Source of the DNA: SIG440 sp045645905
GTDB taxonomy: Bacteria; Bacillota; Clostridia; Monoglobales; Monoglobaceae
Length of the DNA stretch: 17,260 nucleotides
NCBI GenBank assembly: GCA_045645905.1
Contig: JAZRJT010000057.1
Span: 1-17,260, forward strand
Direction of reading: 5' to 3'
Made by a program: the position numbers and the translations under genes
In this document: piece by piece, positions 6,690 through 13,748 of the stretch
Layout of the letters: the number at the start of each line of letters is the position of its first letter
Numbering within the stretch: the first letter of the stretch is position 1
The notes under the pieces: generated by a model
What the model was told of the DNA's origin: nothing
Databases searched by the model: none
What the model saw: only the letters and a program-made list of their open reading frames with translations

Positions 6690-8033
6690 TTAATAAATAC
6701 CCTGAGCCATCATAGCATCAGCAACCTTCATAAAGCCTGCAATGTTTGCACCTGCAACCAGGTCATAGCCAAGACCATATTCTTCGGCAGCTTCCATTGA
6801 AACCTTATGAATGTTAATCATAATACCCTTAAGCTTTTCATCAACTTCTTCTGCTGTCCAGCTGTATCTCATTGAGTTCTGAGCCATTTCAAGTGATGAA
6901 ACTGCTACACCGCCGGCATTAACAGCCTTTGAAGGACCGATAATAGCCTTTGCTTCCTTAAGATATTCCATAGCATCGTCTGTTGTGGGCATATTTGCAA
7001 CTTCGATATAATACTTTGTGCCGTTTGCCACAATCTTCTTAGCTTCTTCAAGATTAACTTCGTTCTGTGTTGCACAAGGCATACAAATGTCAACCTTAAC
7101 TTCCCAGGGCTTTTTGCCTGCAAAGAACTGACAACCAAACTTATCTGCATAATCCTGAGCACGGTCACGGCCTGAAGCTCTCATTTCAAGGAGATATGCA
7201 ATCTTTTCTTTTGTTACAACGCCGTCAGGATCATAAACATAGCCGTCAGGACCTGAAATTGTAACAACCTTACCGCCAAGGTCTGCAACCTTTTGGCAAA
7301 CACCCCATGCAACGTTACCAAAGCCTGAAACTGCAACAGTCTTGCCTTCGATTGTGTCGCCAAGATGCTTAAGAACTTCGTTTGCGTAATATGTAGCACC
7401 AAAACCTGTAGCTTCAGGTCTGATAAGCGAACCACCATAAGAGAGACCTTTACCTGTAAGAACACCGTTCTCCCAACAAGCCTTAATTCTCTTGTACTGA
7501 CCGAAAAGATAACCGATTTCTCTGCCGCCTACGCCGATATCGCCTGCAGGAACGTCAACATCAGGGCCGATATGTCTGTAAAGCTCTGTCATAAATGCCT
7601 GACAAAATCTCATAATTTCTGAATCACTCTTGCCTCTGGGGTCGAAGTCACTGCCGCCCTTCCCGCCGCCGATAGGAAGACCTGTAAGGCTGTTTTTAAA
7701 TGTCTGTTCAAAACCAAGGAACTTGATAATACCAATGTATACAGAAGGATGGAAACGAAGACCGCCCTTATAAGGACCGATTGCACTATTAAACTGAACA
7801 CGGTAACCTGTATTTACATGAACCTTGCCATTGTCGTCTTCCCAGGTAACACGGAACATAATCTGTCTTTCAGGCTCAACCATTCTTTCAAGAAGAGCAG
7901 CCTTTTCATATTCCGGATGTTTTTCGATAACAGGAGCTATACTTGAAAAAACTTCAGTAACAGTCTGAATAAATTCAGGCTCGTTCTGATGTTTTTTCTT
8001 TACATCATCAATAACTCTTTCAACATATGTCAT
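6690..8033 (-). CDS. gdhA: Glutamate dehydrogenase, NAD-type hexameric family
   Basis: The enzyme interconverts glutamate and 2-oxoglutarate plus ammonia in the cytoplasm, central to amino-acid fermentation and nitrogen assimilation. The 447 residues match the ~450-residue hexameric family. The catalytic and substrate residues sit at the same numbers as in the Clostridium symbiosum enzyme: Lys89 (GPYKGG), Lys125 (IGGGKGG), Asp165 (PAGDIG), Ser380. The Rossmann motif SGFGNVAWG (236-244) follows. Phe238, Pro262 and Asp263 (SGPDG) are the residues reported to favour NAD in C. symbiosum, where NADP-specific homologues such as E. coli GdhA carry serine-rich alternatives, so NAD preference is inferred. 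AGGGGG lies about 8 bases before the ATG, and a consensus-like promoter is at 8066-8094. The gene leads a probable two-gene operon with the phosphoribosyltransferase. Confidence 0.95.
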   Translation of the reverse strand: MTYVERVIDDVKKKHQNEPEFIQTVTEVFSSIAPVIEKHPEYEKAALLERMVEPERQIMFRVTWEDDNGKVHVNTGYRVQFNSAIGPYKGGLRFHPSVYIGIIKFLGFEQTFKNSLTGLPIGGGKGGSDFDPRGKSDSEIMRFCQAFMTELYRHIGPDVDVPAGDIGVGGREIGYLFGQYKRIKACWENGVLTGKGLSYGGSLIRPEATGFGATYYANEVLKHLGDTIEGKTVAVSGFGNVAWGVCQKVADLGGKVVTISGPDGYVYDPDGVVTKEKIAYLLEMRASGRDRAQDYADKFGCQFFAGKKPWEVKVDICMPCATQNEVNLEEAKKIVANGTKYYIEVANMPTTDDAMEYLKEAKAIIGPSKAVNAGGVAVSSLEMAQNSMRYSWTAEEVDEKLKGIMINIHKVSMEAAEEYGLGYDLVAGANIAGFMKVADAMMAQGIY

Positions 8034-8065
8034 TAAAATTTCCCCCTAAATAAAATAATGAAACA

Positions 8066-8094
8066 ATTTTAACACTTTTTTACACTTTTTGCAA
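8066..8094 (-). promoter_or_regulatory. Promoter of the gdhA operon
   Basis: On the minus strand TTGCAA (8094-8089) and TAAAAT (8071-8066) are 17 bases apart, with TG one base before the -10. The leader to the gdhA ATG is about 25-30 bases. The remaining gap to the AraC gene (to 8208) is AT-rich; I see no clear terminator or other feature in it. Confidence 0.65.
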
Positions 8095-8208
8095 TAGTTC
8101 TACGAAATTTTTCTTGAATTATATGCAAATTTTCCAACATTGGTTTTTTCAGACAAACTCTATATGTAAAATTTCACAAATTGATGATGTCTGGCGTTTT
8201 TCTATGTT

Positions 8209-9042
8209 TTATTTTTTAAATGTTTCATTCATATCACGTATAGCTTTGCGGTAATCCCTTGGCGAACGGCCGTAAAAGCGTTTAAATTTTTTGGAAAACT
8301 GTGCCGCATCCACAAATCCTACTCTGCTCATAATTTCACCTAAGGACAGTTCGGTTTCTTCTATAAGCCTTTTCGCAATTTCCATCTTTCGCCTTTGAAC
8401 AAAATATAACGGTGTTTCGCCTGTTTTCTTTTTAAAAGTTCTTATAAAATGATTAGGATGCAAATGACATATCTTTGCAAGTTCCTCCAGCTTTATGTTT
8501 TGCTCTATATTTTTATTAACATACTCAACCACACGGCTGATATCATCATCATTTGAATAACCTATTTCTGTGTCCGGAGATGCCTGATGTATATACTCAG
8601 CAATCAAATTCAAAAGAGCTGCCTTTCTGTAAAATAAATTAGCAGCCTTATCACACTCTGTCGTTATCATTCTGAAGAGCCTGTCGATTTTTGAGGGTTG
8701 CTTAACATCCACATAAAATGGAATATTTATATCCCCAAAAAGCACACCGTTATCAGGATACATATCAAAATGTATCCAGAATTTACTGAACGGTTTTGTT
8801 GTATCATTAGAATACGAATGAGGTGTTCCTGCAGGAATAAAAAACCATCTTCCCGGAACCCCTTCGTATTCCTTCCCTCTGATTGTTATTTTACAGCCAC
8901 CGTCTTTTATATAGTAAAACTTATTCTGTCCGAAAAAAGAATATGCAAGCTTCCATTCTGCGCCCTTGTTTATTGAAAAATATCCGCCAACGTGACAGAT
9001 AGCATTCAGATTTGATGCAAAAAGGTTATTCAATGTGTCCAT
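8209..9042 (-). CDS. AraC-family transcriptional regulator with cupin sensor domain
   Basis: From the preferred ATG at 9042 (GAGG 5 bases upstream) the protein has 277 residues, normal for the family. An upstream in-frame ATG at 9132 would add 30 residues but overlaps the promoter, so I rejected it. The N-terminal half (about 25-110) is a cupin-like AraC ligand-binding domain (YYIKDGGCKITIRGKEYE, then FIPAGTPHSY). The C-terminal 100 residues carry two helix-turn-helix units: IKLEELAKICHLHPNHFIRTF (about 183-203) and LSLGEIMSRVGF with DAAQFSKKFKRFYGRSPRDYR (about 232-265). It is divergent from the peptidase-creatininase operon with about 110 bases between them, so it most likely controls that operon in response to a small molecule. 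The inducer is not evident. Confidence 0.9.
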   Translation of the reverse strand: MDTLNNLFASNLNAICHVGGYFSINKGAEWKLAYSFFGQNKFYYIKDGGCKITIRGKEYEGVPGRWFFIPAGTPHSYSNDTTKPFSKFWIHFDMYPDNGVLFGDINIPFYVDVKQPSKIDRLFRMITTECDKAANLFYRKAALLNLIAEYIHQASPDTEIGYSNDDDISRVVEYVNKNIEQNIKLEELAKICHLHPNHFIRTFKKKTGETPLYFVQRRKMEIAKRLIEETELSLGEIMSRVGFVDAAQFSKKFKRFYGRSPRDYRKAIRDMNETFKK

Positions 9043-9059
9043 ATAAACCTCGCTAATTT

Positions 9060-9115
9060 TTGACAACTTTAAGTTAATTATCTCTATTTTATTTGAATTA
9101 TAGCAGATGTATAAT
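9060..9115 (+). promoter_or_regulatory. Probable activator-dependent promoter of the peptidase-creatininase operon
   Basis: A perfect TATAAT lies at 9110-9115, but the sequence 16-18 bases upstream (TTTTAT region) is a poor -35. An alternative is TTGACA at 9060-9065 with TATTTT at 9085-9090, at a long 19-base spacing. A good -10 with a weak -35 fits activation by the divergent AraC protein; this is inference. The region overlaps the minus-strand promoter, so the two directions may compete. Confidence 0.4.
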
Positions 9116-9126
9116 TTATCTGTCAA
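9097..9126 (-). promoter_or_regulatory. Promoter of the AraC-family gene
   Basis: On the minus strand TTGACA (9126-9121) and TATAAT (9102-9097), both perfect, are 18 bases apart. Transcription would start near 9090, giving about 48 bases of leader before the ATG at 9042. Confidence 0.7.
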
Positions 9127-9153
9127 TAACATTTATCAAAGGAGAAAAATTTT

Positions 9154-11013
9154 ATGGATTTCTTTTTTAAACCTGAATTTTACAGTAAGCTTTGCTCACT
9201 GTATTCTAATGAACGTATGTTAGAAAATATAGAAACTCTTTATAACCTTGAAAAACCTCGCGGATATGCTGCTTTCCGTGAATCTACTGAGTGGTGCAGG
9301 AAAACCTTGGAAGAAGCTGGCTTTTCAGATGTCAGACGTATTTCACATAAGGCTGACGGAGAAACTTCATCATATGATTTTATTATGCCTCAGGCATGGG
9401 ATCTTTGCGGTCGTTCTACACTTGAAATTGTTGAGCCGCTTAACGAAACAATAGCCGATACCGATATTGATACTATTTATGTATCAGAATATTCTGCTCC
9501 AACTCCTGAAGGTGGCATCACGGCTGAACTTGTAGACTACGCAGATTTAGATGCTGAAAATCCAGACTGCAAAGGCAAATACATCTTTCATCGCGGATAC
9601 CTTCCTGCACAGCATCCGCTTTATAACACATTGGCAAAGGCAGGATGTGCCGGCATTGTGTTTTCTGCGTTTGAGACTACCGAGCACGAGCCTGGCACAC
9701 CAACCTGGACAAACGGTCACGGGCACATCGGCTGGTATCATCTTAAAGAGGACCCTGTTGTTCCGGTGTTTTGTGTTACCCCACAAAAAGGTATACAATT
9801 ACTTGACTTACTTTCAAAAGGCAAGGTTGTTTTGCACGGTGAAATGAACACAAAGATATATGACGGTGAAATTTATACAGTAACCGCAACAATCCCCGGC
9901 AAATCTCAGGATGAATTTGCACTTTTGGGACATCTTTATGAACCATTTCATTCGGATGACAGTCAGGGCTTTGGCGTTGGTATTGAAGTGGCAATTATGC
10001 TTAAAAAGCTTATAGACGATGGAGTATTGCCCCAACCCGAGAAAACCCTGAGATTGATTTTTTCTATGGAACGGTATGGCTTTGCTGCTTTCTTTGCAAA
10101 TCACGACAAAAAAATTCTGGCTGCCACAAGCATTGATACAATGACCGGCCAAGCATCTGATACATTAAACTTGGGATTTGCCATTGTTGAATCTACACTT
10201 TCGCTTCCTTTCTTTGGAGATATGCTGTTTAACGAGCTGATGAATACTTTCTGCCCTGATATTTACTGGAAATTCAGGCTTGGAACTCTTTCAGATGACT
10301 GCTGGATGGGTGAAAAAACAATTGATATTCCCACAAACTGGTGTGTAAGCGGATGCCGTGACCAAAGAAGCGATTATCATCACTGCAGTGCACCGATTTT
10401 TGACGCCGTTCAGTATGACAAATTGGCAAGGCTTGTTCCTATGCTTGCGGCGTATACTGCGATTATGATATGTGCGGGCAAGGAGCAATTTATAAAATTG
10501 GCAGACAAGCTTGAAAAAACAGCTGCAGTATGGCTTGAAACAAAGAAAAACTATGTTGCAGGACGTGCCGCCGCAGGAAAGCTTTCAAAGCAGGATGCCC
10601 AATGGAAAAATGTTGAGGCAGAAATGTATTACCTTGGAAGAATGGAGTCATTTAATCGTTTTTATCCTGACATAGTGAAGCCCGTGCTTCCCTGCCATTG
10701 GGCGGATAAATTCTGTGATATACTTCCTGAAAGAAAATTGACTACGGCAGAAAAAAGAGCAAACGATGTGTCCTACCGCATTAAATCCAAGGGCATACCA
10801 TTTTCGCAAGCCTGTGTTCCGGCGGCTGAGCGTGTTTCGTGGCCGAATGTCCCCGAGCTTATATGGGCACTTCTGTCACCGGAACGTTCGGTGCTGGATG
10901 CGATTCGCTTGTATGATTCAGTATTTTCTATTACTACATCCGATGAAAAGATTGATTATTATTTATCCTTCTTTGAGTTTTTAAATAAATATGGATATTT
11001 AGAAAAAGTATGA
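9154..11013 (+). CDS. M28-like metallopeptidase/aminopeptidase-like protein with inserted PA-like domain
   Basis: A 619-residue protein with no signal peptide or membrane segment, so cytoplasmic. The central part has the layout of co-catalytic zinc aminopeptidases (M28 clan). Candidate ligands and catalytic residues are His260 (ALLGHLYEPF), Asp268 (HSDDSQGFGVGIEVA), Glu306 (FSMERYGF, where a Glu-Glu pair is common), Asp328 (SIDTMTGQ) and His409/410 (SDYHHCSAPIFDA). About 120-230 looks like a protease-associated insert (GKYIFHRGYLP, then AGCAGIVFS). The C-terminal about 90 residues are helical with a possible winged-helix shape. AGGAG lies 9 bases before the ATG. The creatininase-family gene follows after 34 bases, and an AraC regulator is divergent, implying a joint, inducible role on a peptide- or amide-like compound. 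The substrate is unknown, and the Glu-Glu change leaves room for a non-peptidase activity. Confidence 0.72.
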   Translation: MDFFFKPEFYSKLCSLYSNERMLENIETLYNLEKPRGYAAFRESTEWCRKTLEEAGFSDVRRISHKADGETSSYDFIMPQAWDLCGRSTLEIVEPLNETIADTDIDTIYVSEYSAPTPEGGITAELVDYADLDAENPDCKGKYIFHRGYLPAQHPLYNTLAKAGCAGIVFSAFETTEHEPGTPTWTNGHGHIGWYHLKEDPVVPVFCVTPQKGIQLLDLLSKGKVVLHGEMNTKIYDGEIYTVTATIPGKSQDEFALLGHLYEPFHSDDSQGFGVGIEVAIMLKKLIDDGVLPQPEKTLRLIFSMERYGFAAFFANHDKKILAATSIDTMTGQASDTLNLGFAIVESTLSLPFFGDMLFNELMNTFCPDIYWKFRLGTLSDDCWMGEKTIDIPTNWCVSGCRDQRSDYHHCSAPIFDAVQYDKLARLVPMLAAYTAIMICAGKEQFIKLADKLEKTAAVWLETKKNYVAGRAAAGKLSKQDAQWKNVEAEMYYLGRMESFNRFYPDIVKPVLPCHWADKFCDILPERKLTTAEKRANDVSYRIKSKGIPFSQACVPAAERVSWPNVPELIWALLSPERSVLDAIRLYDSVFSITTSDEKIDYYLSFFEFLNKYGYLEKV

Positions 11014-11047
11014 TAGCTATCGATAATAATTGAAAGGATAAAAAATT

Positions 11048-11797
11048 ATGAGTATTAATATGGCATTCGGATTTCCGAAAGAGATTGAAAAAGCAAAGGC
11101 AGAAAAATGGCCTGTTCTCATTCCTGTGGGAACAATGGAATACCACAGTGCACACTGTGTATTCGGTTGTGACAGTCTTGTTTCAATCGGATTAATCGAT
11201 AAAATAGCAGAGAAAATAGATGCGGTTGTTATGCCGCCAATCTGGTACGGTGTTGCAAGCTTTGCCGTTGCAGGCCCTGAAAAAAACACCATTCACGTAA
11301 ACTGTGACACCTTTGAAGACTATATGTATGACATTCTTAAATCATTGCTTTATGGCGGTTGGAGAAACATCTATATGGTTGTTGCACATCAGACAGAAGA
11401 TTACAACCCAATGGAGCTTGCTTGTATGAAAGCAGCACGAAAGCTGATTTTCGAATACCTTGAAGATACCCGCGGAAAAGGCTGGTGGGGCTCAAACGAA
11501 ATGAAGGCTTTCTATGATTCTCTTGACGCATCAGACAATCCCTGGAACTGGATAAAGGTTTTAAACGGTCTTCCCAAAAATGTCCGCAATATGGTTGATT
11601 TTGGTTGCGACCACGCAGGAATTTACGAAACTTCAAAGCTGAAGGCTCTCTATCCCGAAGCTGTTAAGGAAGAACGTATCCCCGAGGCTGAGGAATGGTT
11701 TACCCAAAGCGCAAGAGATATGTCACTTGAGCTTGGCGAAAGAATGAATCGCTTTTGTGTCGACGAGCTTGTTAAAACCATCAAGGGCAATAATTAA
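11048..11797 (+). CDS. Creatininase-family metal-dependent amidohydrolase, divergent active site
   Basis: A 249-residue protein of creatininase-family length. Members cleave cyclic or linear amides using two metal ions (creatininase, mycofactocin MftE, F420/riboflavin-related formamide hydrolases). The N-terminal metal motif is present: IPVGTMEYHSAHCVFGCD, with Glu31, His33 and Asp42. DHAGIYETS (188-196) matches the usual HAGxxETS segment with Glu194. The usual second motif (GHGGN or GHYEN) is replaced by AHQTED (113-118), keeping His114 but shifting the acidic residue. The start has GAAAGG about 10 bases upstream. It is the second gene of an operon with the M28-like protein and ends at a strong hairpin terminator. 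The substrate is unknown, and the altered motif suggests a distinct specificity. Confidence 0.8.
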   Translation: MSINMAFGFPKEIEKAKAEKWPVLIPVGTMEYHSAHCVFGCDSLVSIGLIDKIAEKIDAVVMPPIWYGVASFAVAGPEKNTIHVNCDTFEDYMYDILKSLLYGGWRNIYMVVAHQTEDYNPMELACMKAARKLIFEYLEDTRGKGWWGSNEMKAFYDSLDASDNPWNWIKVLNGLPKNVRNMVDFGCDHAGIYETSKLKALYPEAVKEERIPEAEEWFTQSARDMSLELGERMNRFCVDELVKTIKGNN

Positions 11798-11801
11798 ACA
11801 G

Positions 11802-11832
11802 TTGGGCTGTTGTGAAAATCACAACAGCCCAA
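11802..11832. terminator. Strong bidirectional hairpin terminator between convergent operons
   Basis: GGGCTGTTGTGA (11804-11815) and TCACAACAGCCC (11819-11830) form a perfect 12-bp stem with an AAA loop, extended by TT/AA to 14 bp. The plus strand continues AATTTTATGTTTTT. It lies 5 bases past the creatininase-family stop and 5 bases from the end of the opposing cotransporter gene. Confidence 0.85.
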
Positions 11833-11836
11833 AATT

Positions 11837-13585
11837 TTATGTTTTTATCAAATATTTATTTTCAAATTCAGCATATTTTGCTTTAAATTCAGGATCATCT
11901 GTTTTCATTGCACGAAGTGATTCGTGAAGGTTGAGATTTTCTGCTTCTGCATCAATTATACAGCCGGCAATGTTTGAGCAATGGTCGGATGTACGTTCAA
12001 GATTGGTAAGAATGTCTGACCATATAAAGCCTGTTTCGATACTGCAGGCACCTTGCTGTAATCTTTTTATATGACCTGTACGCAGTTTTTTCTTCAAAAC
12101 GTCGATAACCTGTTCAAGTGGTTCGACATTTCGTGCCGAACTGATATCACTTTGGTCAAATGCCGCCAAGGTATAATCAACAATTTCATCAATTGCATTT
12201 GAAAGATTATCAAGCTCTGCAACCGCCTCTGCCGAGAAAGTAATATCCTTTTCCTTTAATTCCTCGCTTGCTTTAACAAGACTTACAGCGTGGTCTGAAA
12301 TACGTTCAAGGTCACCTATGATTTTAAGAAGTGTTGCTGCCTCTGCACTGTCACGGTCGCTTATCTGGTGAGCACTGAGCTTTACAAGATATGTACCGAT
12401 TATATCTTCATAATGGTCGGTCTGTTCTTCAGCATCTTTAATCTTTTTCGCCATATCAGAAGAATATTCTTTAAGGCAAATAAGACTGTCTTTAAGAGCA
12501 GCAATTGCACCCTTTGCCATATCTACCGAAAGCTCACGGCATCTTTCTATGGCAATTGAAGGTGTTGCAAGAAGTCTTTCATCAAGCTCAGTAACTGTAT
12601 CGGGTGTTTTTGCCTCGGGCACAAGGATGTAAGCAATTTTTTCAAGTACACCTGACATAGGCAACAAAATCGTCGTGCAGACAACATTAAATACCGAGTG
12701 ACATATCGCGATTCCCGCCTGATTGGTTGCCTGATTAAGAATATCAGGAGCAAACGCCGACTTTACAATGCTGAACACCGAAAGACATACTATTGTACCG
12801 ATAACATTAAACGAAAGGTGAACAAGAGCAGCACGTTTTGCATTGCGGTTTGTACCGAATGACGAAAGAATTGCCGTAATACAAGTACCTATATTCTGAC
12901 CCATAATAATGGGGATTGCCGCGCCGTAAGATACAAGACCCGTTGTTGCAAGAGCCTGCAGGATACCAACCGATGCCGAACTTGACTGAATAATTGCAGT
13001 AAGAATAGCGCCGGCAAGAACACCTAAAATGGGATTTTTGAACATCAGGAAAAGCTCTTTAAAGCCTTCAACATCCTTAAGTCCTGCAACGGCTTCTGAC
13101 ATAATATCCATACCAAACATTAAAACTGCAAAACCAAGTAAAATAGCACCTGTATCTTTTTTCTTGCTGTCCTTTAAGAACATAAAGAAAATTATACCAA
13201 TCAATGCAAGTACAGGGGTAAAAGACATAGGCTTTAAAAGCTGTACAAAAAGATTGTCACCATTTATGCCGCCAAGACTGAGAATCCATGCTGTCACCGT
13301 TGTACCGATGTTGGCACCCATAATTACATTTATCGCTTGTTTAAGGGTCATAAGACCAGAGTTTACAAAACCAACTACCATAACCGTGGTCGCCGATGAA
13401 CTTTGGATTACCGCAGTAACCCCAAGACCTGTAAGCAAACCCGCAATTTTGCCTGTTGTCAGTTTACTCAGCAAGGACTGAAGACTGCCGCCGGCACGTC
13501 TTTCAAGTGCCGAACCCATAACGTCCATACCAAAGAGAAACAGACACAAGCCGCCGATTAATTCCAATACATTAAAAATATTCAT
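11837..13585 (-). CDS. Na/Pi cotransporter family protein with C-terminal PhoU-like domain
   Basis: A 582-residue protein of the NptA/YjbB (SLC34-like) group, which moves phosphate across the membrane with sodium. The N-terminal about 320 residues are membrane-spanning with the inverted-repeat hallmarks of the family: QSSSAT (61-66) with GANIGTT (90-96), and QSSSAS (200-205) with GQNIGTC (229-235). The rest (about 340-570) is a PhoU-like helical domain with LERISDHA and LERTSDHC metal-binding-type repeats. I chose the ATG at 13585, since GGAAG is 8 bases upstream; a GTG two codons earlier is too close to that site. It lies downstream of the two-component genes but behind its own terminator, promoter and putative Pho box, so it is probably a separate phosphate-controlled unit. 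Transport direction (uptake or efflux) cannot be read from sequence. Confidence 0.9.
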   Translation of the reverse strand: MNIFNVLELIGGLCLFLFGMDVMGSALERRAGGSLQSLLSKLTTGKIAGLLTGLGVTAVIQSSSATTVMVVGFVNSGLMTLKQAINVIMGANIGTTVTAWILSLGGINGDNLFVQLLKPMSFTPVLALIGIIFFMFLKDSKKKDTGAILLGFAVLMFGMDIMSEAVAGLKDVEGFKELFLMFKNPILGVLAGAILTAIIQSSSASVGILQALATTGLVSYGAAIPIIMGQNIGTCITAILSSFGTNRNAKRAALVHLSFNVIGTIVCLSVFSIVKSAFAPDILNQATNQAGIAICHSVFNVVCTTILLPMSGVLEKIAYILVPEAKTPDTVTELDERLLATPSIAIERCRELSVDMAKGAIAALKDSLICLKEYSSDMAKKIKDAEEQTDHYEDIIGTYLVKLSAHQISDRDSAEAATLLKIIGDLERISDHAVSLVKASEELKEKDITFSAEAVAELDNLSNAIDEIVDYTLAAFDQSDISSARNVEPLEQVIDVLKKKLRTGHIKRLQQGACSIETGFIWSDILTNLERTSDHCSNIAGCIIDAEAENLNLHESLRAMKTDDPEFKAKYAEFENKYLIKT

Positions 13586-13629
13586 TTTCACATCTTCCTT
13601 CTGTTATATTATTTGCTTAAAGCAACCAT

Positions 13630-13659
13630 AATATAACATACTTTTAACACTAAAAACAA
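13630..13659 (-). promoter_or_regulatory. Promoter of the Na/Pi cotransporter gene
   Basis: On the minus strand TATATT (13635-13630) is preceded by TG plus one base (extended -10), with a weak -35 TTGTTT (13659-13654) at 18 bases. Transcription would start near 13624, about 39 bases before the ATG. A weak -35 fits dependence on an activator bound upstream. Confidence 0.5.
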
Positions 13660-13675
13660 GTAATATTTCCAAGGA

Positions 13676-13703
13676 TTAACTCACGGTTAACATAGAATTA
13701 ACA
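13676..13703. promoter_or_regulatory. Putative PhoP-binding box (three 11-base-spaced repeats)
   Basis: TTAACT (13676-13681), TTAACA (13687-13692) and TTAACA (13698-13703) are separated by 5-base spacers, giving an exact 11-base period. The Bacillus PhoP box is TT(A/C/T)A(C/T)A repeated with 4-6-base spacing, so two units match fully and one differs at its last base. A fourth TTAACA lies at 13644-13649, between the -35 and -10 of the cotransporter promoter. The repeats lie about 50-80 bases upstream of the predicted start, a position suited to activation by the neighbouring response regulator. Confidence 0.6.
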
Positions 13704-13707
13704 TAAA

Positions 13708-13743
13708 AAATGACCGTCGGGACAAAACCTCAAACGGTCATTT
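13708..13743 (-). terminator. Terminator of the PhoP/PhoR-type operon
   Basis: AAATGACCGT (13708-13717) pairs with ACGGTCATTT (13734-13743), a 10-bp perfect stem with a 16-base loop. On the minus strand the stem's trailing Ts continue into a T-run before ATG. It begins 5 bases past the histidine kinase stop. Confidence 0.75.
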
Positions 13744-13748
13744 ACGCA

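Noticed and set aside
6690..8033. Several long open frames on other frames and the opposite strand within gdhA.
   Set aside because: They are shadows of a strongly conserved gene and show no protein-family motifs.
9043..9132. A longer AraC-family protein starting at base 9132.
   Set aside because: The extra 30 residues have no ribosome binding site and cover a TTGACA/TATAAT promoter; the ATG at 9042 has a GAGG site.
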